Source of the DNA: Gongronella butleri
Lineage: Eukaryota; Mucoromycota; Mucoromycetes; Mucorales; Cunninghamellaceae
Direction: 5' to 3'
Length of the DNA stretch: 64,000 bases
Assembly (NCBI GenBank): GCA_025201375.1
Contig: JAIWZP010000007.1
Coordinates: forward strand, 434,001-498,000
Under the pieces are notes generated by a model, which saw nothing but the letters and a program-made list of their open reading frames with translations, did no database searches and was not told the origin of the DNA. A program made the translations under genes and the position numbers. Positions 54,615-63,805 of the stretch are shown here, one piece after another (the stretch's first letter is position 1; each line of letters begins with the position of its first letter).

Positions 54615-55512
54615 TGTGTTGAAAATGGAGCAGGACGCAGGTAGAAACAAAAAACAAAAAGCGAAAGAAAATGAGCGAATGCAAGAAGTTGTCAGGCTTT
54701 TGAAAGCCAGCGATCGGGTGTTTGGGCTGCATGATTCGCTTGTCAACCCGACGGGCCGTGGGAAACCATCGATTCTTCGCAATTTGCTTTTGTGCAGCCT
54801 GGACAGAGAAGAATTGTGTTATTATTGCGCGATTTGACGCGTCGCACATGTCTTTAAAATCAACACACTGGCTCTCCATGCTTTGTGCGCGTATGTCTGC
54901 CGTCAAATGCAATGCAAACGTGCATGCAAAGGGAGTGTCGGCAAAAGAATTACAGTAGACGCGTAAAAAAAAAAAAAGCTACACCACGATACAACAAAGA
55001 GCACGCGCAGCTGCCCTGAGGGCGCCAATTGCCAGCCTAAAGAGAAAAGACGAGACATCAGCGAGTGAGCAAGGTCTTCTTTTTTTTTTTTTTGCTTTCA
55101 CTTCAAGACAAAGGAGCACTAATTGCGTAACACAGGCAACTGCGTGATGATGCATGGAAGCGCACTCCCATGCAGATCAAAAATAGAAGCATTGCACTGC
55201 CACAAAAGTGCAAAAATACATCAGGCATGCATTTGATCACTTAGAAAAACGGTGAAATTCAGTGCCGCAGCTTTGGGACAAAAAAGATATGCGGCTTGGG
55301 TCGATCATGCGGCCAAGAGAAACTAAGGAGATGTGGATCAATCCAGTTGGGAAGCACAGAAAAGGGGTCACTTGCTGAGCATTTCTGCAAGAGCGACAAA
55401 CAAGAAATAGGAGTATCGTGCCGATCATCCATGGCCATAAAAAGGCGCCCAAATTCACCTTTTTTGATTCTTTTTCTTTAATTTATTCACACCCCTCCCC
55501 ATCTCTCAAAAA
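54615..55512. other. Intergenic, no gene seen
   Basis: About 0.9 kb separating the CHO2 start and the small secreted protein gene. A and T runs at 54966-54978 and 55079-55094. The last 60 bp (TTTAATTTATTCACACCCC...) form a pyrimidine-rich leader. Confidence 0.45.
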
Positions 55513-55773
55513 ATGCAACTCAAAGCACTCATCACTATTGCACTTTTGTCGTGCACCGCTCAGTGCATTCAATTTTCCTACAAAGTGTGCGACAACAGCG
55601 GCAAGCCCACTGGCCCTGTGCGCACAAAGGACCTTGAAGCTGGCGATTGTGTGTCACTTGATTCGATTGCCCCACACATCTGCAAAGTTTACTCTTGCAC
55701 GCCGTACAAGCAGAGTGGATGTTATGTTCGGGGCCTCGTCCCCCACGGATATGTTCAATGCGAGCAAAACTAA
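55513..55773 (+). CDS. Small cysteine-rich secreted protein
   Basis: Single-exon frame of 86 residues. A clear signal peptide (MQLKALITIALLSCTAQC) precedes a mature part of about 68 residues. The mature chain has six cysteines in KVC, GDC, HIC, YSC, SGC and VQC contexts, enough for three disulphides, with a central TPYKQSGC segment. I do not recognise the family. Size, secretion signal and cysteine content fit a small secreted or effector-like protein, but that is inference. A pyrimidine-rich leader precedes the ATG and an AATAAA follows about 33 bp after the stop. It stands next to the repeat-rich block. Confidence 0.7.
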   Translation: MQLKALITIALLSCTAQCIQFSYKVCDNSGKPTGPVRTKDLEAGDCVSLDSIAPHICKVYSCTPYKQSGCYVRGLVPHGYVQCEQN

Positions 55774-56429
55774 ATGGTTAGCTTTGATCTTTTTTTTTAA
55801 AAAAAAATAAAATCGAGGCTGTTATTTATTGCATACTGTACATTTTGCCATGAATTGCGGGGTCGTGCTTGGGCGCAACCTGGAAAAAATGACGACAACT
55901 GACATTCCCAGACTACTGTATCATCATTTTATGCATCCTTACAGTGTTACAGAAAGATTCAGTACATTAGTGTTAAATGTTATGATAATCATAGTTCCAA
56001 ACGTCATAAGCAGCTTATTGCTTGGACAATACGTACATTACGATGTTGAAAATTTGTCTCACACAGCGAACTGCCGTGGCTGCGCACGCGCCGCGCGGTG
56101 TCAAAAAAAAAAAACGCCGGCCAAGACAATTGCGAGGAAATGCGTACAGTATCATTCAACCGCGGTCCACCAATACTACAGTGTAAAAGCAGAATTTTCA
56201 ATATCATATTTTTGAACTATTATACTGTACGTATGATACATCCAAATAATAATGTTGTGGTGTTTTTAGCTATGATCATACAGTAGTATGTCCATTTTAC
56301 AGTATCACATTGCGCGCTTCATTCCAATGTTCCAATTTCAATGCTGCCTGCTGAAGCATACAGTAGCACTACAGTACTGTACGTACATTGCACGTACACA
56401 TTTACCGTTTAAACACCAATAAAGAGCAT
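55774..56429. other. Intergenic with short TACTGTAC-type palindromes
   Basis: No gene. Several ACAGTA/TACTGT motifs (for example TACAGTACTGTACGTAC at about 56372-56388) occur in this AT-rich stretch. Confidence 0.5.
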
Positions 56430-57560
56430 GTTCTTTAAACTTTGGCGGCGTGCTGTGCCTCCAGAAATTTTTTTACAGCTTACTTCTTGCCCGCCAATGA
56501 AAAACGCGCCACAGCATAAACTTCAGCCTAGTGCTCTAGACGAACCCGTCCGATTTTTTTTGGATTCAAAAATGCCAAAAACGCTAGAGTTTCACTATTT
56601 TGCATTCATCTGGTCATCTGCATGGTCGACCCCGCTCAAAAATAGCTGCGTCGATTTCAGTGCAAAATTTGCAACAAAAAAGCTTAAGCCCCCAAAGCGC
56701 TACGACCACTTATGAAAAATTCAGGGGTCACTCAGGGGTCACATATTTCAATCTCAGAAAATGCCTAATTTGGGATTTTTCGAACTCCGAGTGATCAATG
56801 CATCCCAAACAGGTTACCCCGACAATTTGTCATTGGCAAACAAAATGGCTGGTCGCCCCACCTTAAGAAAAAGGCCCAAAGATTGACGCATGAACGGCGA
56901 TCGACTGAGAAAATTGCCTGCTTTGCGCAAGATTTTTTTGTAAAAATTTAAGGTTTGTCACTTCCAAATTAAGGTGGTGGATTGCATGGAATTTTTATTT
57001 TTTTTATTTTTTTTTTTAGTTTTTCATTTTGCATGTTTTTGTTCACTGAGTGGGCTGCAGCTGGCGAAACGAGCGACCGATGCAAAAAGTTCAAACCCAA
57101 GCTAGTAGCGCGGTGCAAGTCATCCCATTACGTAGATGCTTTGCCCCCCTATTTGTTATTAGTTAGTAAAACTGGAATAAAAATCGCAAGTTTATCAGAC
57201 CATTGCCGAGTAAATCACCATTAAATTTTTTGATGAAAAAGTGGATTTTCTCTTCTGTCAGTTTTAGCCATCCATCAATACGGTAAAACTAGTCTCATTC
57301 GATAGAGATTCAGCAGGTGCTTTCGACACGTTAAAAGCACCGTGTGTTGTCCAATCCATTGCCGAAAATATTGAGGTTGAAAATTTTTGAAATTTTTGAA
57401 CAGCTTTCACAAGCGTACCCTACTACTACCTACAAAGGTTCTAACGCATCGGATAAACAAACATTCTGGAAATGATGACGTCCGAGCGTGTCTCTTTCGA
57501 ATGGGGCCAGTTTCATCCCGATCCACGAAATATTTCGAGAGCCACTGCAGAATTTTTATG
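56430..57560 (+). repeat. Dispersed repeat module A
   Basis: Second long copy of module A, collinear with 16790-17850 (CAACAAAAAAGCTTAAG, CAGGGGTCACATATTTC, CGAACTCCGAGTGATC, CAAATTAAGGTGGTGGAT, CACGTTAAAAGCACCG). It continues into CCACGAAATATTTCGAGAGC, the start of module B, showing the order of the two modules. Confidence 0.75.
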
Positions 57561-57993
57561 GTATCATAATAAAAATGTTGATACTGTACGTACAGTATTT
57601 TAGACTAATCTGCACAATAACTCAGCGGATCTCTGGTTTTCTTCAACGCCATGATGAAAAATTTGCGGCGTAACTGCCTACTAATGCAATACTGTAAGCA
57701 AGGTTTCTGGAGGCAATATGGTAATCCATGGTTTACAATATGGTGCTTAAGACTAAATTTGTGTACTGTACTGTACAGTACTGTACAGAGTTTCCACTGT
57801 TCATTTGCGCGCCGTTGAAAAGTTTTTGCACGCAAAGGTGATTTCTTCACCCGCGAATAAAAAAAGAAACGCACGCCAATACCTTTCATTGGCGCGCACC
57901 GCATCATCAGTCCACGCAAATTCTACTCTCGATGAGCGCTAATTTAATTTCCAGGGCACGCGAATTCTTTTTTTTTTATTGTGGTGGTCACAC

Positions 57994-58433
57994 GAGTCAA
58001 ACGCGATACAAAGTGAGTCGAACGCCGGGCAAGCGAGTCGAACGCGGTACAAAGTGAGTCGAACGCCAGGCAAACGAGTCAAATGCCGGGCAAAAGAGTC
58101 GAACGCGGTACAAAGTGAGTCGAACGCCGGGCAAGCGAGTCGAACGCGAGGCAAGCCAGTCGAACGCCAGGCAAGCGAGTCGAACGCGGTACAAAGTGAG
58201 TCGAACGCCGGATAAACGAGTCGAACGCCAGGCAAGCGAGTCGAACGCGGTACAAAGTGAGTCGAACGCCAGGCAAGCGAGTCGAACGCGAGGCAAGCCA
58301 GTCGAACGCCAGGCAAGCGAGTCGAACGCGGTACAAAGTGAGTCGAACGCCGGATAAACGAGTCGAACGCCAGGCAAGCGAGTCGAACGCGGTACAAAGT
58401 GAGTCGAACGCCGGATAAACGAGTCGAACGCGG
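57994..58433. repeat. ~20-bp satellite GAGTCGAACGC..., left part
   Basis: About 21 tandem units of 20-21 bp, alternating between GAGTCGAACGCC[A/G]GGCAAGC-like and GAGTCGAACGCGGTACAAAGT-like versions. Higher-order blocks of about 120 bp are visible (58099-58219 against 58220-58360). The array resumes in the same orientation at 60092 after the inner element. Confidence 0.9.
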
Positions 58434-58659
58434 TACCGGATTTCCAGTGTTCATTGGCGCGCCTCACAATTATTTTTAGCGCGCAAATAAAAAAATTAGG
58501 CGCGCAAAGCAATTTTTGTTTGCACGCAAAAAAAAAAAAAAAAGAGTCAGGGGTCACCGTGCCATCAGATGACAACCACGGAAAAAGTTGAAGGTGCTTC
58601 AAAATTGGAGCGGCATGCTCGCCGAGTGACCTGCAATTGAGGGGCAAAATGAGTCGCTT

Positions 58660-59130
58660 GAAGCACAAGTTGCGATTGAGGGGCAGAGTGAGCCGCTCGG
58701 AGCACAAGTTGCGATTGAGGGGCAGAATGAGCCGCTCGGAGCACAAGTTGCGATTGAGGGGCAGAGTGAGTCGCTTGAAGCACAAGTTGCGATTGAGGGG
58801 CAGAGTGAGCCGCTCGGAACACAAGTTGCAATTGAGGGGCAGAATGAGCCGCTCCGAGCACAAGTTGCGATTGAGGGGCAGAATGAGCCGCTCCGAGCAC
58901 AAGTTGCGATTGAGGGGCAGAGTGAGTCGCTTGAAGCACAAGTTGCGAATGAGGGGCAGAGTGAGCCGCTCGGAGCACAAGTTGCGATTGAGGGGCAGAA
59001 TGAGCCGCTCGGAGCACAAGTTGCGATTGAGGGGCAGAGTGAGTCGCTTGAAGCACAAGTTGCGATTGAGGGGCAGAAACGAGCCGCTCGGAGCACAAGT
59101 TGCGATTGAGAGGCAGAGTGAGCCGCATGA
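58660..59130. repeat. 39-bp minisatellite, left arm (~12 units)
   Basis: Unit: CACAAGTTGCGATTGAGG then GGCAGA[G/A]TGAG and CCGCTCGGAG or TCGCTTGAAG. The two variants alternate in an irregular order. Because 39 is divisible by three, all repeats keep frame and give spurious 13-residue protein repeats on both strands. Confidence 0.9.
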
Positions 59131-59151
59131 AGCGTGAGATGCACCTGGGGA

Positions 59152-59571
59152 GTCTCGTTCCACTGCCATTCCAACTCGTTCCACTGCCATTTCAGGGCGT
59201 TCCACTGCCATCCCAACTCGTTCCACTGCCATTCCAACTCGTTCCACTGCCATTCCAGCTCGTTCCACTGCCATTCCAACTTGTTCCACTGCCATTCCAG
59301 CTCGTTCCACTGCCATTCCAACTCGTTCCACTGCCATTCCAGCTCGTTCCACTGCCATTCCAACTTGTTCCACTGCCATTCCAACTCGTTCCACTGCCAT
59401 TCCAGCTCGTTCCACTGCCATTCCAACTTGTTCCACTGCCATCCCAACTCGTTCCACTGCCATCCCAACTCGTTCCACTGCCATTCCAACTCGTTCCACT
59501 GCCATTCCAACTCGTTCCACTGCCATCCCAACTCGTTCCACTGCCATCTCAGCTCGTTCCAATGCCATTTC
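59152..59571. repeat. 21-bp minisatellite (20 units) forming the loop
   Basis: Unit: CTCGTTCCACTGCCATTC then CAA or CAG, with variants CATCCCAACTCG and CATTTCAGGGCG. Twenty units occupy 420 bp. The array lies between the two inverted arms and has no inverted partner. Confidence 0.9.
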
Positions 59572-59689
59572 AGGGAGTCTCAGCGTTCATCAAGCGCAAT
59601 CCATGATTCTGGTGGCTAACTTCACCCCTCAAATTTCCGCTCAATTCACTCCCCAGGTGCATCTCACGCTTCATGCGGCTCACTCTGCC

Positions 59690-59895
59690 TCTCAATTGCA
59701 ACTTGTGCTCCGAGCGGCTCACTCTGCTCCTCAATCGCAACTTGTGCTTCAAGCGACTCACTCTGCCCCTCAATCGCAACTTGTGCTCCGAGCGGCTCAT
59801 TCTGCCCCTCAATTGCAACTTGTGCTCCGAGCGGCTCACTCTGCCCCTCAATCGCAACTTGTGCTTCAAGCGACTCATTTTGCCCCTCAATTGCA
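59690..59895. repeat. 39-bp minisatellite, right arm (5 units)
   Basis: Reverse complement of the left-arm repeat, five units only, including both the CGAGCGGCTC and CAAGCGACTC variants. Confidence 0.9.
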
Positions 59896-60091
59896 GGTCA
59901 CTCGGCGAGCATGCCGCTCCAATTTTGAAGCACCTTCAACGTTTTCCGTGGTTGTCATCTGATGGCACGGTGACCCCTGACTCTTTTTTTTTTTTTTGCA
60001 TGCAAACAAAAATTGCTTTGCGCGCCTAATTTTTTTATTTGCGCGCTAAAAATAATTGTGAGGCGCGCCAATGAACACTGGAAATCCGGTA

Positions 60092-60250
60092 CAAAGTGAA
60101 TCGAACGCCGGGCAAGTGAGTCGAACGCCAGGCAAACGAGTCGAACGCCGGGTAAACGAGTCGAACGCCGGATAAGCGAGTCGAACTCAGCGGTCGCACA
60201 AGTCAAATGCGGTGGTCACACAAATCGAACGCTGGTGGGTCACACATGTC
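60092..60250. repeat. ~20-bp satellite, right part
   Basis: About seven GTCGAACGC-type units in the same direction as 57994-58433, becoming degenerate towards the right end of the outer element. Confidence 0.8.
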
Positions 60251-60849
60251 GAACGCATTGGGCTGACAGATCGAAGTCTGGTTACTGTACTCATAGTTTC
60301 CTTTTTTTTTTTTTTTTTTGTACGAAATAAATATTCGCGTGCCCTAAAAATTCAATTGGCGCCCATCGAGAGTAAAGTTTGCGTGGACTGATGATGCGGT
60401 GCGCGCCAATGAAAGGTGTTTGCGTGCATTTGCATTTTTATTCGCGGGTGAAAAAAACCTCTTTGCGTGCAAAAACTTTTCAACGACGCGCGTATGAACA
60501 GTGGAAACTCTGTACAGTAAATGTCTGGGTTTTTTAGAGTTTCACTACAATCGTCTGATTGACCTCTAGATTTAAAGATTTTTTTTGAACAAGACGCACC
60601 AAGAATATCATAATAATCCAGTGGCAAAGCTTTTTTGTTGGTGGCAATCTTTGTATGATTTTCAATGGTCAGTAATAGAAGACTTGATGAAAATTCGTGA
60701 AAACCGTGCACATCTCGCTCGACAATACGTAGGCTGATTGCCATCTCGCTCTTAATTGTTTCTTGAGAAGAAGAGCAGTGAAATTCAAGTGGCAAAGTTT
60801 GGCAGTGATCGAAGAATGACTTTGTCGCGAAATATTTTTTGCCGCTGGT

Positions 60850-62400
60850 CGCTACTACTGTACAGCCAAAATTTGAGAAATGTCAAGTTCCTCGCGGAAC
60901 TACCTGATCGACCTTAGTTTTTTATTTTTTTTCTGAAAAGAGAGGGCCGAATCCTCCATGTGGCAAAGTTTCGTGGCGTTGCTGCAGGTCTTTGGTGGTG
61001 AATTTTTTTTTAAAATTTTAGAAAAAAAAGTTGCTTGCTTGGTCAGGTCAAAATGCATCTGGAGGGTCCCCGCTTGAGAGGCTCAGGCTCAGACAGAAAA
61101 GTAAGATCCGTTTGGCAACCTACACACCAGCGCCTGGAAAGTCATGTTACTGTATTAGACGCATTGGTCCCCTCTTTCTGAGCAATCTGCAATAAAAATC
61201 GGGGGTCGAGCGACTGGACGGTTCTCGAGAAAAAAGCGATCAAAGACAAATTTTAGAAACTACCTAGCTTTATTTTCGATCAGTTATGGTCGCACCTCGC
61301 ACGCCGGTAGAACCGGATTCATTCGACAGAGAATTGAGTTCTGCTTTTTCTGTCCCTGCTGCGTGATGCACTTTGTCTTGTCCGTTGCCGAGAAAATAAC
61401 GAGTGAAGAGTTTGATCAAGTGCTGCAAGCGAGCAAAGCTTGCGCATCGGCCTCGTCAGGCAGGGACAAAATGACACGCGCGCGTGTCTCTTTCCACGTG
61501 CAAGTTTTCAGTCAGATTGAATAACAATTGGACGCGCCGGAGCCGAAATTATTGATTTCTAGGAAAACATCGATTTCTCGTCAATGAACCCGGTTGACCC
61601 CCGTTTTTTAATGCCATTTCCGAGAAGCCGGAGGCTGAAATACCTAGATGAAAAAGTTCCATGAGATGGAGTTTGCTCGATAGCGTGCCATGGTAAATAC
61701 AGTATTAGAAATTACGATTTTTCAGCGATTTTCCGAGGGTGTCGGTCGACATTTTCAAAGCGGTAAAGTCGAGGTTCTTGGATCGCCGCACAATGCACTC
61801 CCAGGGTAAGCACTACGTGTTTATCAACAATACAAACATAAAAACCAAGTGTTCATTGCTTGACAAGGCATGGCGAAAAACGCAATTTGATGCGTTTTTC
61901 CGCCACAAGGTCAACCTGATGAGAAGTTGCTGCAGCACCCTGAAACCAGGCACATCATCAGAAAGAGCATGGTTCGCTGCGTCTGTGGATGCGGCCAGCG
62001 ATCCGTGAAAATTAATGAATTCTGTGAGAGTAGATGCGAAACAAAAACAATAGGCAACATTGGTTGGGCGCTGGTTCTCCCCACAGCAGCTGCGTTAGCT
62101 GCTCATTACATTATTAAATTTATGCACCTGGTGCTTCTAGCTCGCGGATGCGTCAGTATGGTTCTGTGGCTCGTTCTTCCGATGGAATACACCCAGAGAG
62201 AAAAATCGAAAATCACACGCACATTGCTCGTAAACGAGCAGATGGAGCTATCATACTCGTTTCTTGGTATTTTCCGTGGTATTTCTTCATGCTTTTTTAC
62301 TGGTGTGGAAGTTTGGCGTCATTCTGGAGACCCTTTTTTCGATTTTGGTTTTTGAGCCGTGCTACAGCTTGCGTGTCGCTCAGTGGCCAAATTCATTTAA
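60850..62400 (+). repeat. Dispersed repeat, contiguous modules A-end and B
   Basis: The most continuous copy. From left: CGAAATATTTTTTGCC, GAAAAGAGAGGGCCGAA, TTGTCCGTTGCCGAGAAAAT, GGCAGGGACAAAATGAC, CGATTTCTCGTCAATG, GTTCTTGGATCGCCGC, CATCAGAAAGAGC, the perfect hairpin TTGCTCGTAAACGAGCAG (about 62224-62241), and TTTTCCGTGGTATTTC. No coding frame is shared with the other copies. Confidence 0.7.
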
Positions 62401-62707
62401 TTTTGCATTTTCGTATGTGTTGTGTTCAATCGACCTCTAATTTTATATGGTTCTCACCGAGAACATGGAAGACAAATCAGATTTGTAAATGTTCCTTTCG
62501 ACTTGACCACTGATTGCTGCGGCGGTCTATCCTATTTTCACGCATTTTTCATTATTTTGCTATGATTTCGATACACTTGTTGTGTTTTGGTGTTGATGCG
62601 CTCCCTTGATGCATGCTAGCCCCACCGCCGATTCGGCACCATCAAATCCCCCAATTCGTGATTGTGTGTAAAAAAAACTTGTTTATTGTGTGGTGCATGA
62701 TTTTTGC
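62401..62707. other. Intergenic, no gene seen
   Basis: About 0.3 kb between the repeat and the 3' end of the WW-domain gene. Confidence 0.4.
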
Positions 62708-63610
62708 TCAATCCTTTAGCCAGTCGCGGAACCTGTTTAATTTCTTTTCCTTCTTTGCGCGTTTGAATCGTTCGATATCCTTTCGGGAGAGCTGTCGTTT
62801 GCGTTCTGGCTGCTGCAGCTGCCTGTTTCGCTGCTCCTGGTATGCATTGACGTCGAAAAAGGCCTCCATCTGCTTCATTGCGCGTGTTGTCTGCGAGTAA
62901 GCGCCTGGTGTGCGCTGCAAGGCGTCGGAGCCGCTTTGGAACTTGCCGCTCTTGGGATTAAAGTAGGCCTGGAAGCGATAGGGGTCCTCTGTGCCCAAGT
63001 ATGAGGATGCGGCGGGGGCCATTGAGTGGCTATGCGCATATGCGGTGGTGCCTGGGGCATTTGCCTGCTGCGGGTAGATGGCCGGTGCAGCCTGGCCATC
63101 CAGCTTGGCCTTGACGGTGGCATCAATGGTATCGAGGACGGCGTCCAATTCCTTTTGCGCGGCGTCGCCTTCGCCTTCATCGTCGTGCGCCTCCTCTTGC
63201 TGCTGTTCTTGTTGCTGTTGCTGCTCCCGTGGATCATCCCAGGCCGTGTCGTTGGTGATGGTGTTCCACCAATAATACTCGCGCGACGTCTCGTCCCACG
63301 TCTGCGTCCACGCCGCTGCAATGTCCTCGGGCGTCGCAGTAGCAGACGCGTCCGCATGTTCCTGATAATAATCATCATCTTCACCGCCGCCATAGGCTTC
63401 GTCGTCGCCACCATTGCCCTGTGGGTCCTCGTCGTCGTCCTGGGCATCGTCAGAGCCGCCCTCGTGGTCGTGATCATATGCCTGCTCGGCTTGTTCAGGG
63501 TGTTCGTCGTCATGTTCTTGCTGGAGCTGGTCCGCGCCGTCGTGATCGTCGACCGGCGACGCACCGTCATGCGTGGTATCGTGTAATTCTTCTGACTTGG
63601 CCCTTGGCAT
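62708..63610 (-). CDS. WW-domain protein with acidic N terminus and basic tail
   Basis: Single-exon gene of 300 residues. Residues 1-95 are strongly acidic and low in complexity (Asp, Glu, His, Gln, Gly). A WW domain spans about 99-128: AAWTQTWDETSREYYWWNTITNDTAWDDP, with first Trp, central aromatic block and final Trp-x-x-Pro. A Gln/Glu-rich run follows. The C-terminal third has EDPYRFQAYFNPKSGKF, then MKQMEAFFDV. The last 50 residues are basic (ERKRQLSRKDIERFKRAKKEKKLNRFRDWLKD). WW domains bind proline-rich ligands. The acidic/basic layout and Lys/Arg tail suggest a nuclear, perhaps pre-mRNA-related, protein; that is inference. Confidence 0.82.
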   Translation of the reverse strand: MPRAKSEELHDTTHDGASPVDDHDGADQLQQEHDDEHPEQAEQAYDHDHEGGSDDAQDDDEDPQGNGGDDEAYGGGEDDDYYQEHADASATATPEDIAAAWTQTWDETSREYYWWNTITNDTAWDDPREQQQQQEQQQEEAHDDEGEGDAAQKELDAVLDTIDATVKAKLDGQAAPAIYPQQANAPGTTAYAHSHSMAPAASSYLGTEDPYRFQAYFNPKSGKFQSGSDALQRTPGAYSQTTRAMKQMEAFFDVNAYQEQRNRQLQQPERKRQLSRKDIERFKRAKKEKKLNRFRDWLKD

Positions 63611-63805
63611 AACGATCTATGAAAAAAAGAAAGCAAAAGAAAGAAAAAGAAAAAATGGAGGAGGAATTGGGCCGATTCAAGCACTTTTTTGCCCCCGCTT
63701 TTGCCCCGCCACCCTTGCCGCTTTTGATCCCCAGGCCCCAGTTGGAATGGATGGCTGCGTACGCGCACTGTATTTTTATTTTACACATGAACATGGACCC
63801 ACGTT

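Larger units (their letters stand above)
58436..60089. mobile_element. Inner inverted-repeat element inserted in the satellite
   Basis: Ends are CCGGATTTCCAGTGTTCA and its reverse complement, bordered on both sides by TA (58434-58435, 60090-60091) within a GCGGTACAAAGT satellite unit. Removing the element and one TA restores that unit. The arms (58436-59149 and about 59650-60089) are inverted copies: 714 and 440 bp, the difference being copy number of a 39-bp repeat. The ends resemble those of the outer element (TTTCCA[C/G]TGTTCATT then GCGCGCC), so both belong to one family. Confidence 0.85.
57781..60517. mobile_element. TA-flanked inverted-repeat element (outer), non-autonomous
   Basis: The left end begins CTGTACAGAGTTTCCACTG and the right end is its reverse complement, ending at 60517; a TA dinucleotide borders each end (57779-57780, 60518-60519). 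The inverted ends run about 190 bp (57781-57968 and 60332-60517) with few mismatches and gaps, including GCGCGCC, TTCACCCGCGAATAAAAA and GGGCACGCGAAT blocks. The interior is a direct-repeat satellite interrupted by the inner element at 58436-60089. Without that insertion the element would be about 1.1 kb. TA borders fit a Tc1/mariner-type target, but no transposase is present. Confidence 0.8.

Noticed and set aside
57994..59895. CRISPR-like regular repeats
   Set aside because: The units are contiguous tandem repeats without unique spacers, in a eukaryotic genome, and no Cas genes are present. The 'Cas1' gene at 48.5 kb is the capsule acetyltransferase family.
58565..60029. Several 100-310 codon frames in the satellite region
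   Set aside because: Repeat units of 21 and 39 bp keep any stop-free frame open on both strands; the products are mere translations of the repeats with no domain or start context.
61739..62355. Frames in the dispersed repeat at 61-62 kb
   Set aside because: Not preserved in any other copy of the repeat, so unlikely to be a transposon protein.
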